A model generated the notes under the pieces. The model made no database searches, was not told the DNA's origin, and was given only the letters and a program-made list of their open reading frames with translations. Made by a program: the position numbers and the translations under genes. A stretch of DNA of 64,000 bases, taken from positions 4,321,250 to 4,385,249 of the forward strand of contig NZ_HG964446.1 of the NCBI RefSeq assembly GCF_000689255.1, in the 5' to 3' direction. Position 1 is the stretch's first letter. Each line of letters begins with the position of its first letter. The stretch is from Mycobacterium triplex (GTDB taxonomy: Bacteria > Actinomycetota > Actinomycetes > Mycobacteriales > Mycobacteriaceae). Positions 1 through 8,824 of this stretch are shown here, piece after piece.

Positions 1-546
1 GGACACCCCATCGACGTGGTGGAGATGACGGAGAAGTTCGGCGACCTGATCCGCGCCGAGGCGCAGCGCGAGGACCTCGACGTGCGCGTCATCGTGCGCG
101 ACGTGTTCGCCGCCGCCGACGAGCTGCGGTGCGACTATCAGCTGATAGTGCTCTCCGAGGTGGTCTCCGACTTCAGGTCGACCCGGCAGTTGCGCGGCCT
201 GTTCGAGCTCGCCGCCGAGCGCCTCACCCCCGGCGGGCGCCTGGTGTTCAACGTGTTCCTGCCGCGTGGAAACTACACGCCCGACGACGCCGCGCGCGAG
301 TTCGGGCACCAGGTGTACACGACGATCTTCACCCGGCATGAGATGGCAAGCGCCGCAGCGGGACTGCCGCTTGAACTCGTAGCCGACGATTCGGTGTACG
401 ACTACGAGAAGGCGCACCTGCCCGAGGGGGTGTGGCCGCAAACCAGCTGGTACGCCGACTGGGTCAGCGGCCTTGACGTGTTCACCATCGACCGCGACGC
501 GCGGCCGATCGAGATGCGCTGGCTCGTCTATCAGAAGACGACGTGA
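1..546 (+). CDS. SAM-dependent methyltransferase, C-terminal part
   Basis: The reading frame is open from the first base of the window, so the true start lies upstream; only about 181 codons are present. The visible part resembles the second half of a class I methyltransferase: a strand with DYQLIVLSEVVSD, where the post-fold acidic loop would sit, then a helix and the motif LTPGGRLVFNVF, typical of the strand after motif III in Methyltransf_25-type proteins. The tail has the WLVYQK ending common in these enzymes. The SAM-binding GxGxG loop would be upstream and is not visible, so substrate and activity cannot be stated. It ends back to back with the next gene, the two stop codons being directly adjacent. 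Confidence 0.75.
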   Translation, partial: GHPIDVVEMTEKFGDLIRAEAQREDLDVRVIVRDVFAAADELRCDYQLIVLSEVVSDFRSTRQLRGLFELAAERLTPGGRLVFNVFLPRGNYTPDDAAREFGHQVYTTIFTRHEMASAAAGLPLELVADDSVYDYEKAHLPEGVWPQTSWYADWVSGLDVFTIDRDARPIEMRWLVYQKTT

Positions 547-1995
547 TCAGACCGGCAGCAGCTGGTCGATCACCGTGGCGAGCTGCTTGGCAGACCGGCA
601 TTCGTGCATGGTGATCACTTCTTCGTAGCGTGGCACGGCCGAATCGCCGCTGCCCCACAGGTGTCGGGGCTCGGGGTTGAGCCAGTGCGCGTGCCGGGCG
701 GCGGTGACCATGTCGGACAGCACGTCGATGGCCGGGTCGCGGTAGTTGGTGCGACCGTCGCCGAGCACCAGCAGGGAGCTGCGCGGTGACAACACATTCG
801 GATTGGCCTGCACGAACGACACGAACGCGTTGCCGTAGTCCGAGTGGCCGTCGCGGCTGTAGACGCCGGCTTCGCGGGTGATCCGCTGAATCGCCACGGC
901 CAGATCGCATTCCGGACCGAACATGTGGGTGACCTCGTCGGTGGTGTCGATGAAGGCGAACACCCGCACCCGTGAGAACTGTTGGCGCAGCGCGTGTACC
1001 AGCAGCAGGGTGAAGTGGCTGAACCCGGCCACCGAACCGGACACATCGCACAGCACGACCAGTTCCGGGCGCGCCGGACGGGGTTTTGCCAGCACCACGT
1101 CGATCGGCACTCCGCCGGTGGACATCGACTTGCGCAGCGTCTTGCGCAGGTCGATCGTCCCGGCCCGGCTGCGACGGCGCCGGGCCGCCAGCCGGGTCGC
1201 CAGGGTGCGGGCCAGCGGGGCCACGACTCGCTGCATCTGGCGCAGCTGGTCACCGGAGGCCCGCAGAAACTCGACGTTCTCGGCGAGCTGCGGGATGCCG
1301 TACATCTGCACGTGGTCGCGGCCGAGCTGCTCGGCGGTACGCCGCTTGGTCTCCGCGTCGACCAGCTTCCGCAACTGGGTAATCCGCTGCGCGGCAAGGG
1401 CTTTGGCGATCTGCTCTTGGGTGGGACTCGGCTCGTCGCCATACGGGGCGAGCAGGCCCGCCAGCAGTTTGCCCTCCAGCTCGTCCAGCGCCATCGCCTT
1501 GAGCGCCTGATACGACGAGAACGACGGGCCGCGGCTGGAACTGTATTTGCCGTAGGCCTCCACGATCCGCGCGATCATCGCGACGAGTCGCTCGTCCATG
1601 TCGGCCAGGTCCTCGTTCTGGGTCAGCAGGTCCAGCAGCATCTGGCGCATCGCGTCGACGTCGTCGGCGGGCAGGGCGTCGCTGTCTTCACCGGCCCCGC
1701 CGTCGTCGTCGACGACGACCGCCCGCGCACCCATCGCCGCGGGAAACCACAGGTCGAACATCGCGTCGTAGGTGTCGCGGTGATCGGGCTGGCGCAGCAC
1801 CGCACACGCGATGCCTTCGCGCAGCACCTCACGGTCAGCCAGACCGAGGGTGGCCATCACCCGGCCGGCATCCACAGTCTCCGACGGGCCCACCGAAATC
1901 CCCACTCCGCGAAGCGCTTCCACGAATCCCACCAGGTGGCCCGGCAACCCGTGCGGGGCGAGCGGCCTGCTGGGGCGGATGCGGCGCGGGGGCAT
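547..1995 (-). CDS. VWA-domain protein of the CoxE/MoxR-partner type
   Basis: This is a 482-residue protein matching Rv2425c of M. tuberculosis in type and position. The C-terminal half is a von Willebrand A domain with a MIDAS start CDVSGSVAGFS at about residue 315, giving the DxSxS metal-binding triad. The N-terminal half is helical and charged, as in CoxE-like proteins. Such proteins work with a MoxR AAA+ ATPase in metal insertion or complex maturation; the actual client is unknown. The upstream MoxR gene is joined by a one-base TGATG overlap, so translation is likely coupled. Confidence 0.88.
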   Translation of the reverse strand: MPPRRIRPSRPLAPHGLPGHLVGFVEALRGVGISVGPSETVDAGRVMATLGLADREVLREGIACAVLRQPDHRDTYDAMFDLWFPAAMGARAVVVDDDGGAGEDSDALPADDVDAMRQMLLDLLTQNEDLADMDERLVAMIARIVEAYGKYSSSRGPSFSSYQALKAMALDELEGKLLAGLLAPYGDEPSPTQEQIAKALAAQRITQLRKLVDAETKRRTAEQLGRDHVQMYGIPQLAENVEFLRASGDQLRQMQRVVAPLARTLATRLAARRRRSRAGTIDLRKTLRKSMSTGGVPIDVVLAKPRPARPELVVLCDVSGSVAGFSHFTLLLVHALRQQFSRVRVFAFIDTTDEVTHMFGPECDLAVAIQRITREAGVYSRDGHSDYGNAFVSFVQANPNVLSPRSSLLVLGDGRTNYRDPAIDVLSDMVTAARHAHWLNPEPRHLWGSGDSAVPRYEEVITMHECRSAKQLATVIDQLLPV

Positions 1996-2870
1996 CAGTT
2001 CAGCCTGAGTTCCCCGGCCGCGCGTTGCTGGTCGGATTGGTGTTTGAGGACCACGCCGAGCGTCTGGGCAACGACCGCGTCGTCAATGGTGTCCAGGCCC
2101 AGCGCCAGCAGCGTGCGGCCCCAGTCGATGGTCTCGGCGATGGACGGCACCTTCTTGAGCTGCATGCCGCGCATGACGCCGATGATGCGCACCAACTCTT
2201 CGGCCAGATGCGCTGGCAGCTCGGGGACCCGGGACAGCAGGATGCGCCGTTCCAGGTCGGGCGTCGGGAAGTCGATGTGCAGGAACAGGCAGCGACGCTT
2301 GAGCGCTTCGGACAGTTCGCGGGTGGCGTTCGACGTCAGCACTACCAGCGGCGTGCGCTCGGCGGTGATCGTGCCCAGCTCGGGAACGGTGACCGCGAAG
2401 TCGGAGAGCACCTCGAGCAGCAGGCCCTCGATCTCGATGTCGGCCTTGTCGGTCTCGTCGATCAGCAGCACCGTCGGCTCGGTGCGCCGGATCGCGGTCA
2501 GCAGGGGGCGCTGCAGCAGGAACTCCTCGCTGAACACGTCGTCTTTGGTCTGGTCCCAGTCTCCGGAGCCGGCCTGAATGCGCAGGATCTGCTTGGCGTG
2601 GTTCCACTCGTACAGTGCGCGCGCCTCGTCGACCCCCTCGTAGCACTGCAGTCGAACCAGGCCGGAGCCGGTGGCTTGCGCGATGGCACGCGCCAGCTCG
2701 GTCTTGCCGACCCCGGCGGGACCCTCGACCAGCAGCGGCTTGCCCAGCCGGTCGGCGAGGAACACGGCGGTCGCGGTGGCCGTGTCGGGCAGGTAGCCGG
2801 TCTCGGCCAACCGCCGCGAGACGTCGCTGATGTCCGCGAACAGCGGGGTGGACCGGGCGGGCACGCTCAC
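1995..2870 (-). CDS. MoxR-type AAA+ ATPase
   Basis: This 291-residue ATPase equals the length I recall for Rv2426c. The Walker A is GPAGVGKT at residues 50-57, the Walker B is VLLIDETDKAD, and an arginine-finger region ALKRRCLF follows. The GTG start at 2870 was chosen because GGAG lies just upstream; longer in-frame starts would run into proA. It belongs to the MoxR chaperone-like ATPases, which act with VWA proteins, and its stop overlaps the start of the VWA gene by one base. Role: energy-driven maturation of an unidentified partner complex. The ATPase call is firm and the biological role open. Confidence 0.9.
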   Translation of the reverse strand: MSVPARSTPLFADISDVSRRLAETGYLPDTATATAVFLADRLGKPLLVEGPAGVGKTELARAIAQATGSGLVRLQCYEGVDEARALYEWNHAKQILRIQAGSGDWDQTKDDVFSEEFLLQRPLLTAIRRTEPTVLLIDETDKADIEIEGLLLEVLSDFAVTVPELGTITAERTPLVVLTSNATRELSEALKRRCLFLHIDFPTPDLERRILLSRVPELPAHLAEELVRIIGVMRGMQLKKVPSIAETIDWGRTLLALGLDTIDDAVVAQTLGVVLKHQSDQQRAAGELRLN

Positions 2871-2902
2871 AATCTCAGTTCTCCTAAAACGCTTTTGGTG
2901 GG

Positions 2903-4150
2903 CTAGGTCGGGCGAACCTGGCCATCCCCCCAGGCGATCCATTTGGTCGAGGTCAGTTCGGGCAGGCCCATCGGACCTCGGGCATGCAGCTTCTGCGTCG
3001 AGATGCCGATCTCGGCGCCGAAGCCGAATTGCTCGCCGTCGGTGAACGACGTCGATGCGTTGACCATGACGGCGGCCGCATCGACGCCGTCGGAAAATCG
3101 TTGGGCCGCAGCCATATTGGTGGTGACGATGGCCTCGGTGTGTCCGGTGCCGTATTCGTTGATGTGGGCGATCGCGGCGTCGACGCCGTCGACCACGGCC
3201 ACCGCGATGTCCATCGACAGGTACTCGCGGCGCAAGTTGTCCTCGTCCGGATCCAGATGAACCGTCACACCGGCGTCCTGCAGGGCCGCCACCAGCCGGG
3301 GCACCGCGTGCCCGGCGATCGCGGCGTCCACCAACAGCGTCTCGGCGGCGTTGCACACGCTGGGCCGCCGGGTCTTGGAGTTCAGCAGAATCCGTTCCGC
3401 CACATCCAGGTCGGCGCCCGCGTCCACGTAGACGTGGCAGTTGCCGACACCGGTCTCGATGGTGGGCACCTGCGCGTCGCGCACCACCGCGTCGATCAGG
3501 CTCGCTCCCCCGCGGGGGATCACCACGTCGACCAGGCCGCGCGCCTGGATCAGGTGGGTGACCGTGGAGCGGTCATCGGCGGAGAGCAGCTGGACCGCGT
3601 CGGCGGGCAGGTCCTCGCTGACCAGGGAGGCCCGCAGCACCTCGACCAGCGCCTGGTTGGATCGTGCCGCCGAGGAACTGCCCCGCAGCAGGACGGCATT
3701 GCCGGACTTGAGCGCCAGGCCGAACGCGTCGACCGTGACGTTGGGCCGGCCCTCGTAGATCATGCCGACCACGCCGAGCGGAACCCGCTGCTGACGCAAT
3801 AGCAGCCCATTGGGCAACGTGTAACCGCGCAGCACCTCGCCGACCGGGTCGGGCAGCCCGGCAACCTGGCGCAGACCAGCGGCGATTCCGTCCACCCGGT
3901 TGGGGTCCAACGCCAACCGGTCGAGCATCGCGTTGGGCGTCCCGGCGGCCCGGGCGGCCTTCAGATCTTCCGCGTTGGCCGCCAGGATCAGGCGGGTGCT
4001 GGCGGTGATGGCCTCGGCCGCGGACTGCAGCGCCTGGTCCTTGGCAGCCGTCGGCAACAACGCCAGCGCGCGGGACGCCGCGCGGGCGCGACGGGCGGCG
4101 TTGTGGACCTCCTGACGCAAGTCCGGACGCGATGGTGCTTGCAGACTCAT
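2903..4150 (-). CDS. proA: gamma-glutamyl phosphate reductase
   Basis: ProA reduces L-glutamyl-5-phosphate to glutamate-5-semialdehyde with NADPH, the second step of proline synthesis. The 415-residue length is the family norm. The aldehyde-dehydrogenase-like fold is visible, with the catalytic-cysteine segment PSVCNAAETLL and the N-terminal NAARRARAASRAL typical of ProA. The ATG at 4150 was chosen over upstream options because the extra 42 residues are not ProA-like. The partner kinase proB lies about 20 kb away at 24822-25925, so the two proline genes are unlinked. The MoxR gene follows 32 bases downstream. Confidence 0.97.
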   Translation of the reverse strand: MSLQAPSRPDLRQEVHNAARRARAASRALALLPTAAKDQALQSAAEAITASTRLILAANAEDLKAARAAGTPNAMLDRLALDPNRVDGIAAGLRQVAGLPDPVGEVLRGYTLPNGLLLRQQRVPLGVVGMIYEGRPNVTVDAFGLALKSGNAVLLRGSSSAARSNQALVEVLRASLVSEDLPADAVQLLSADDRSTVTHLIQARGLVDVVIPRGGASLIDAVVRDAQVPTIETGVGNCHVYVDAGADLDVAERILLNSKTRRPSVCNAAETLLVDAAIAGHAVPRLVAALQDAGVTVHLDPDEDNLRREYLSMDIAVAVVDGVDAAIAHINEYGTGHTEAIVTTNMAAAQRFSDGVDAAAVMVNASTSFTDGEQFGFGAEIGISTQKLHARGPMGLPELTSTKWIAWGDGQVRPT

Positions 4151-4208
4151 TGATCCAGGGTATCGGGCTTGAGCCGGCCAAGTAAGGCGGCCTGGGTCCC
4201 GGTCGGGC

Positions 4209-5612
4209 TCACCCGACCCGCTCACCCCGCACGGCTTGCCGCACTTTCCGCTGCCGCTCCTCGAGGATGTTGCCAAAATCCTGTAGCAGCAACGGTTCCC
4301 GCTTCACGAGATGCTCGAGGTGCTCGCGATCGATGATCAACGCGGTGACCTCTTCCAATGCATAGGCGCTCGCGAGATTCGGTTGCCGGGTCAGCGCGGT
4401 CAGGCCCAGGAAGGAACCCGCCTCCAGCGTGCTGATCGGCACCACCGATCCGTCCTCGGCCGTCGCCATCATCTGCACCCGCCCGGCGATCAGGAACGTC
4501 ATCCCCGCCGGCACCTGCCCGGCGTACTCGACGATTTCCTCGGCGCCGTAGAGCACCACGCGCGCCGAGGAGTGCAGCGCCTGCTGGTCGGCAACGCTGA
4601 GCCGTAACGCCGGCGCCACCACGGTCTGCAACGCGTCTTCGACCCGTTCCCTGGTCGAGTAGTCGTCGTCGGCATCGTCGAGGTGCAGTTCTTCCCGCCG
4701 TGCGGCGTACCAGATCCAGCGCAGAAAGGTCGACCGCGCGCCGCCGTCGTCGGCGGGCGAGCTCAGCCCGATGCTCGTGGCGTACTCGCCCTTGCCGACC
4801 GGAACCGAACGGGGCACGCTGCCCGCCTGCAGTTGCGGCAGCTCGCGCGCGACACGGTTCAGCATCGCGCAGACCCGGTCGGGCGGGTCGGCGACCGCGA
4901 ACTGCGTCTTGATCGACAGCTTGTGGGAGCCGGGCGGACGACTGAGATTCGTGAACGAGGTACTGGCCAGCATCGAGTTCGGCACGACCCGGATTCCGCT
5001 GCCGGTTTGGATGTGTACGGCCCGCCAGTTCACCTCGACGACGCGGCCGCGCTCGTTCGACGCATCGAGCCAGTCGTCGATGCGGAAGGGCTGCTCGAAC
5101 AACATGAACAGGCCCGACACGATCTGGCCGACGGAGTTCTGCAGCATCAAACCCAAGACGACCGAGGTCACGCCCAGCGCGGTGAACAGGCCTCCGACCC
5201 GCACGCCCCACACGGCGGACAAGATGACGGCCAGGCCGACACCGATCAGCGCGAACCGGGCGACATCGAGGAAAATCGTGGGCAGTCGTTTGCGCCAGCT
5301 GTCTTGCGGTGCGCCCTCGAATACGGTCGCGTTGAGCCCGGACAGCAACATGACCAGCACCAGGAAGCCGAACACGGTCGACAGGATGCGCACCAACCCG
5401 TCTCCGGCCGAGACTTGCGCGGCGTTGACCAGCAGCAGCAACAGCGCGCCCAGCGGCAGCACGAAGTTGCGCAGCAGACCGACCTGTCTGGCCAAGCGAT
5501 TGTTTCGGCGAAGCAGCGCGTGGTGCAGCTCGGTGATCAGGATCAGCGTGAACGGGAATCCGACCGCTACGCCGATTGCCCAGTAGAACCACGACGAGTG
5601 GAATGCGTTCAT
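4209..5612 (-). CDS. MscS-like mechanosensitive channel with C-terminal cyclic-nucleotide-binding domain
   Basis: This 467-residue membrane protein is of the Rv2434c type. The N-terminus has several hydrophobic segments, including FYWAIGVAVGFPFTLILITEL. An MscS pore and beta domain follow (residues about 130-260, with the IVSGLFMLFEQPFRIDDW segment). The last ~120 residues form a cAMP/cGMP-binding fold: GAEEIVEYAGQVPAGMTFLIAGRVQ, then GSFLGLTALTRQ in the phosphate-binding-cassette position. The usual arginine of the cassette is not obvious there, so ligand binding is uncertain. The start overlaps the stop of the upstream cyclase gene by ATGA, tying channel and cyclase into one transcript. Inference: a channel gated or tuned by a nucleotide. 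Confidence 0.88.
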   Translation of the reverse strand: MNAFHSSWFYWAIGVAVGFPFTLILITELHHALLRRNNRLARQVGLLRNFVLPLGALLLLLVNAAQVSAGDGLVRILSTVFGFLVLVMLLSGLNATVFEGAPQDSWRKRLPTIFLDVARFALIGVGLAVILSAVWGVRVGGLFTALGVTSVVLGLMLQNSVGQIVSGLFMLFEQPFRIDDWLDASNERGRVVEVNWRAVHIQTGSGIRVVPNSMLASTSFTNLSRPPGSHKLSIKTQFAVADPPDRVCAMLNRVARELPQLQAGSVPRSVPVGKGEYATSIGLSSPADDGGARSTFLRWIWYAARREELHLDDADDDYSTRERVEDALQTVVAPALRLSVADQQALHSSARVVLYGAEEIVEYAGQVPAGMTFLIAGRVQMMATAEDGSVVPISTLEAGSFLGLTALTRQPNLASAYALEEVTALIIDREHLEHLVKREPLLLQDFGNILEERQRKVRQAVRGERVG

Positions 5613-7813
5613 TGCCGCTCCGACAACCGATAGATCGCCTGATCTGATCCGGCGACCGAGATCGTGCCGGCCGGCGTGAATTGCCGGACATCCCGCATCG
5701 CCTCGTACACCCGAGAGGTGACATATATACCGGGTTGCGGTGCGCCACTGTGCATTTGGTAAGCCAGGCTTACCGCGCCACCCCACATGTCGAAGACGAG
5801 ACCCGATCGTCCCACCAATCCGCTGACCACGTTGCCGGTGTTGATGCCGACCCGCAGCTTCAGCTCGTGTGAGGTTTGGCTGTTGAACCGATCGATGATC
5901 TGCCGCATCTCCAGCGCGAAGTCGAGGCTTCGGTGGATGCTGTCCAATCGCGGGGTGACCACTCCGCAGCTGGCGAGGTAACCGTTGTGGAAGGTGCGAA
6001 TCCGTTCGATGCCCATCGCTTCGGCTGCCGCGTCAAACTGGCGGAACAGCTCGTCGACGATGCCCACCAGTTCGTCGCCGGACAGATCGATCGAAATCTC
6101 GTCCAGCCCAACGATATCGGCGTAGATGATGGCCACGTCCTGGTGCTTTTGCGCAATGGTCTCCTGGCCCTCGCGATAGCGTTGCGCCACCGACTCCGGC
6201 ATCAACGCCAGCAACAGCCGGTCGTTTTCTTTCCGCTGCTCGTTGAGCAGCTGATCCTTGATCGCCAGATTCCGGCTCATCTCGTTGAAAGCCAGCGTGA
6301 GGTCCCCGATTTCGTCGCGCGACATGACCGGGATGTTGACCTCGTAGTCACCGGAGCTGATCTTCTGGGTACCCGCCTGGAGCCGCCGGACCGGCCGCAG
6401 CATGATCTGGGCAAGCACCATCGAGGCGACGCACACGATGAAGATCATCGACGCGACACCGATCACCAGCGTTTTGCTGAATCTGCCGAGCCGCGCAAAA
6501 GCATCGGAATCGTCACGCGTCACCAAGATCGACCAATGCAGATCCGAGTCCGGCACCGTCAACGGGGTGTAGGCCTCCATCTCGTTGTTACCGGTGTAAT
6601 CGGTGGCCGTGACGGTGCCCGACTGACCGCGTTGGGCGGCACGAAGACCCGGGCTTTGTACCGGCTGTACGAGGATCGTGGTGCCCAATTTGACCGCCAT
6701 GTCCGCGACGTCGGGCCGCGTTCCGGCGGCGACGGCTTCCTTGCGATATTCCGCCGGATCCTCAAGAAATAGCCGGGAATCGGACCGCATCAAGCCGTCG
6801 GGGCCCACCAAATACGATTCGGTCGACGGGCCCATGCCGGCGGCGGCCCACTGCTTCTCCGCGGTCATGATCCGGTTGATTTTTGGCGTCGGCAACGGCC
6901 ACGCCATCACGCCGTCGATCTTTCCGTTCATGCCGATCGGCGACACCACCCAACCGGTGGGGGCGTCCAGTGCCGGTTGATACGTCTGGAAGTCGGTGAT
7001 CCAGACGAAGTCGACATCGTTGGAACGCAACGCCTTTTGGAATGCATCGCGCAGATTGGATTCGCGATACGGGCCGGTCAGAATATTGGTGCCGAGGTCG
7101 GGGCCCTTGGCCACGGAATAGACGACATTGCCCTGGGTGTCCATCAGCAGCAGATCCCGGTACTCGAACCGGGTGACGATGCCGCGCATGTAGAAGTCGA
7201 ATCGGGCGTTGGCCGCCGACCATGCGCTGCCGTCGCCCGCATCCACGACGGGCGAATCGTCACCGCCCGGCCGGGGCGTCGCGGTGTAGTTCGCCTGCAG
7301 GTATTTCTGCGCGTTGGAACTCGGCATCACCGCATTGATATCGACCGTTTCGCCGGTGATCCGTTTGATCGGTTTGATCATGTTGTTGTCGTAGTAGTTG
7401 ACGAGCGCCTGTTGCTGAGCGGGGCTGATCGTCGCGTTGCCCAACTGATTGAAGCCGTTGCCGAACGCCTCCATTGCCTGAACGATGCTGAACCCGCCGC
7501 TGTAGACGAGTAGCGAATTCGTGATCTGCTTGAACAGCGTGTGCAACTGCCGCTTCTGCGACTCGCGCAATTCGATCAGCCGCTCGGCCTCGACCTGCCG
7601 CAGCGCACTACGACCGGTGACGGCCCCGATCAGGCCGACCACCGATACCGAAAAGATGCTGCAGATCAGCAGCGTCATCAGCAGCTTGGATTGGATGCCT
7701 ACCCGGAAGAAACGCCGGCGACGAAACCGCTGACTCTTCCGACGCTCACCCTTTGACGTCATTGCTTCCTGAACCGGGGCGGATTCGGCGTCGGTCACCT
7801 CGCTCGATCCCAC
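5609..7813 (-). CDS. membrane sensor class III nucleotidyl cyclase homologue with altered active site
   Basis: About 734 residues, Rv2435c type. Order: basic cytoplasmic N-terminus, TM1 (LLMTLLICSIFSVSVVGLIG), a long extracellular sensor region (about 60-420), TM2 (TLVIGVASMIFIVCVASMVL), a HAMP domain (RPVRRLQAG to FNEMSRNL) and a cyclase homology domain (about 555-720). The first metal aspartate (D566 in YADIVG) and the D675 in FDMWG are present. The second metal aspartate is replaced by N610 (HNG where GD is expected), and the transition-state Asn and Arg appear as S682 and Q686. GTG 7813 was chosen because GGGGAA sits 4 bases upstream; an ATG at 7837 would put that SD inside the gene. Confidence 0.87.
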   Translation of the reverse strand: MGSSEVTDAESAPVQEAMTSKGERRKSQRFRRRRFFRVGIQSKLLMTLLICSIFSVSVVGLIGAVTGRSALRQVEAERLIELRESQKRQLHTLFKQITNSLLVYSGGFSIVQAMEAFGNGFNQLGNATISPAQQQALVNYYDNNMIKPIKRITGETVDINAVMPSSNAQKYLQANYTATPRPGGDDSPVVDAGDGSAWSAANARFDFYMRGIVTRFEYRDLLLMDTQGNVVYSVAKGPDLGTNILTGPYRESNLRDAFQKALRSNDVDFVWITDFQTYQPALDAPTGWVVSPIGMNGKIDGVMAWPLPTPKINRIMTAEKQWAAAGMGPSTESYLVGPDGLMRSDSRLFLEDPAEYRKEAVAAGTRPDVADMAVKLGTTILVQPVQSPGLRAAQRGQSGTVTATDYTGNNEMEAYTPLTVPDSDLHWSILVTRDDSDAFARLGRFSKTLVIGVASMIFIVCVASMVLAQIMLRPVRRLQAGTQKISSGDYEVNIPVMSRDEIGDLTLAFNEMSRNLAIKDQLLNEQRKENDRLLLALMPESVAQRYREGQETIAQKHQDVAIIYADIVGLDEISIDLSGDELVGIVDELFRQFDAAAEAMGIERIRTFHNGYLASCGVVTPRLDSIHRSLDFALEMRQIIDRFNSQTSHELKLRVGINTGNVVSGLVGRSGLVFDMWGGAVSLAYQMHSGAPQPGIYVTSRVYEAMRDVRQFTPAGTISVAGSDQAIYRLSERQ

Positions 7814-7932
7814 GCACTTCCCCTTTCCATAAGGCAATTGCAGCGCTGCTAACGCAGCAGACTAGCGCGCGGACATCACAAAATCGGCGTTTGCGCCCCG
7901 CGGCTAATCCCCAAACGCGGGCAACATGGGAC

Positions 7933-7945
7933 TAACGTTGAGCAA
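7933..7945 (+). promoter_or_regulatory. likely leaderless promoter of rbsK
   Basis: A TANNNT-type -10 hexamer (TAACGT, 7933-7938) is followed by seven bases and then the ATG at 7946, with no Shine-Dalgarno between. This is the layout of mycobacterial leaderless transcripts. Confidence 0.45.
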
Positions 7946-8824
7946 ATGACACGGGTCTGTGTCGTCGGCAGCGTGAACATGGACATCACCTGCGACGTCG
8001 CCGCCCTTCCCCGGCCGGGCGAGACGGTGCTCGCGTCGTCGTTGAGCTATGCACCCGGCGGCAAGGGTGGCAACCAGGCGGTGGCCGCGGCCCGCGCGGG
8101 GGCACGGGTGCAGTTCGTCGGCGCCGTCGGCGACGACGCGGCTGCCGAACCGCTGCGGGCACACCTGTTGGCCAACGGCGTTGGGCTGGACGCGACGGCA
8201 GCCGTGCCCGGTCCCAGTGGTACGGCGATCATCGTGGTGGACGCCGGCGCGCAGAACACCATCGTGGTGGCGCCCGGCGCCAACGGACAGCTGACGCTGA
8301 GCAGCGCTGCCAGCCGCGCGGTCGCCGACTGCGACGTGCTGTTGACTCAGTTGGAGATTCCGCTGGCCACCGCGGTGGCCGCAGCACGCGAGGCCAAGAC
8401 GGCCGGCGCGGCGGTCATCGTCAATGCCTCACCGAGCCACCACGAGCGAAGCGCGCTGGCCGAACTGGTGGACCTCGCGGACGTCGTGATCACCAATGAG
8501 ACCGAAACCCACGAATTGCCCTGGCGTCCAGCTCATTTGGTAACGACTCTCGGCTCCCGCGGTGCCCGCTACGTCAGTCCGGACGACGAGCTCTGGGTCC
8601 CGGCGCCAGAGGTCAACCCGGTTGACACAACCGGCGCCGGCGACGTCTTCGCGGGAGTGCTGGCGGCGCACTGGCCACGCGACCCGGGGTCACGAGCCCA
8701 GCGACTGGCCGCACTACAGCGGGCCTGCACCGCGGCCGCGCTGTCGACACTGGTGCCCGGGGCCGGTGACTGCGCACCGCAGTCCGACGCCATCGAAGCG
8801 GCATTGCCCGACCCCGCGCGATGA
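7946..8824 (+). CDS. rbsK: PfkB-family sugar kinase, ribokinase-like
   Basis: This 292-residue PfkB-fold kinase occupies the position of Rv2436. Family signatures are the N-terminal VVGSVNMDITCDV, the substrate loop GGKGGNQAVAAARAG, and the ATP-site DTTGAGDVFAGVL, whose aspartate is the catalytic base. Ribokinase phosphorylates D-ribose at O5; the GGKGGNQA loop fits ribokinases better than fructokinases, but specificity within PfkB is hard to read. No ribose transporter is adjacent. It is divergent from the cyclase gene. The last four bases overlap the next gene as ATGA, so the two are co-translated. Confidence 0.88.
   Translation: MTRVCVVGSVNMDITCDVAALPRPGETVLASSLSYAPGGKGGNQAVAAARAGARVQFVGAVGDDAAAEPLRAHLLANGVGLDATAAVPGPSGTAIIVVDAGAQNTIVVAPGANGQLTLSSAASRAVADCDVLLTQLEIPLATAVAAAREAKTAGAAVIVNASPSHHERSALAELVDLADVVITNETETHELPWRPAHLVTTLGSRGARYVSPDDELWVPAPEVNPVDTTGAGDVFAGVLAAHWPRDPGSRAQRLAALQRACTAAALSTLVPGAGDCAPQSDAIEAALPDPAR

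Noticed and set aside
982..2577. Long plus-strand open frame opposite the VWA and MoxR genes
   Set aside because: It is antisense to two well-supported genes, runs through high-GC DNA and has no domain or Shine-Dalgarno.
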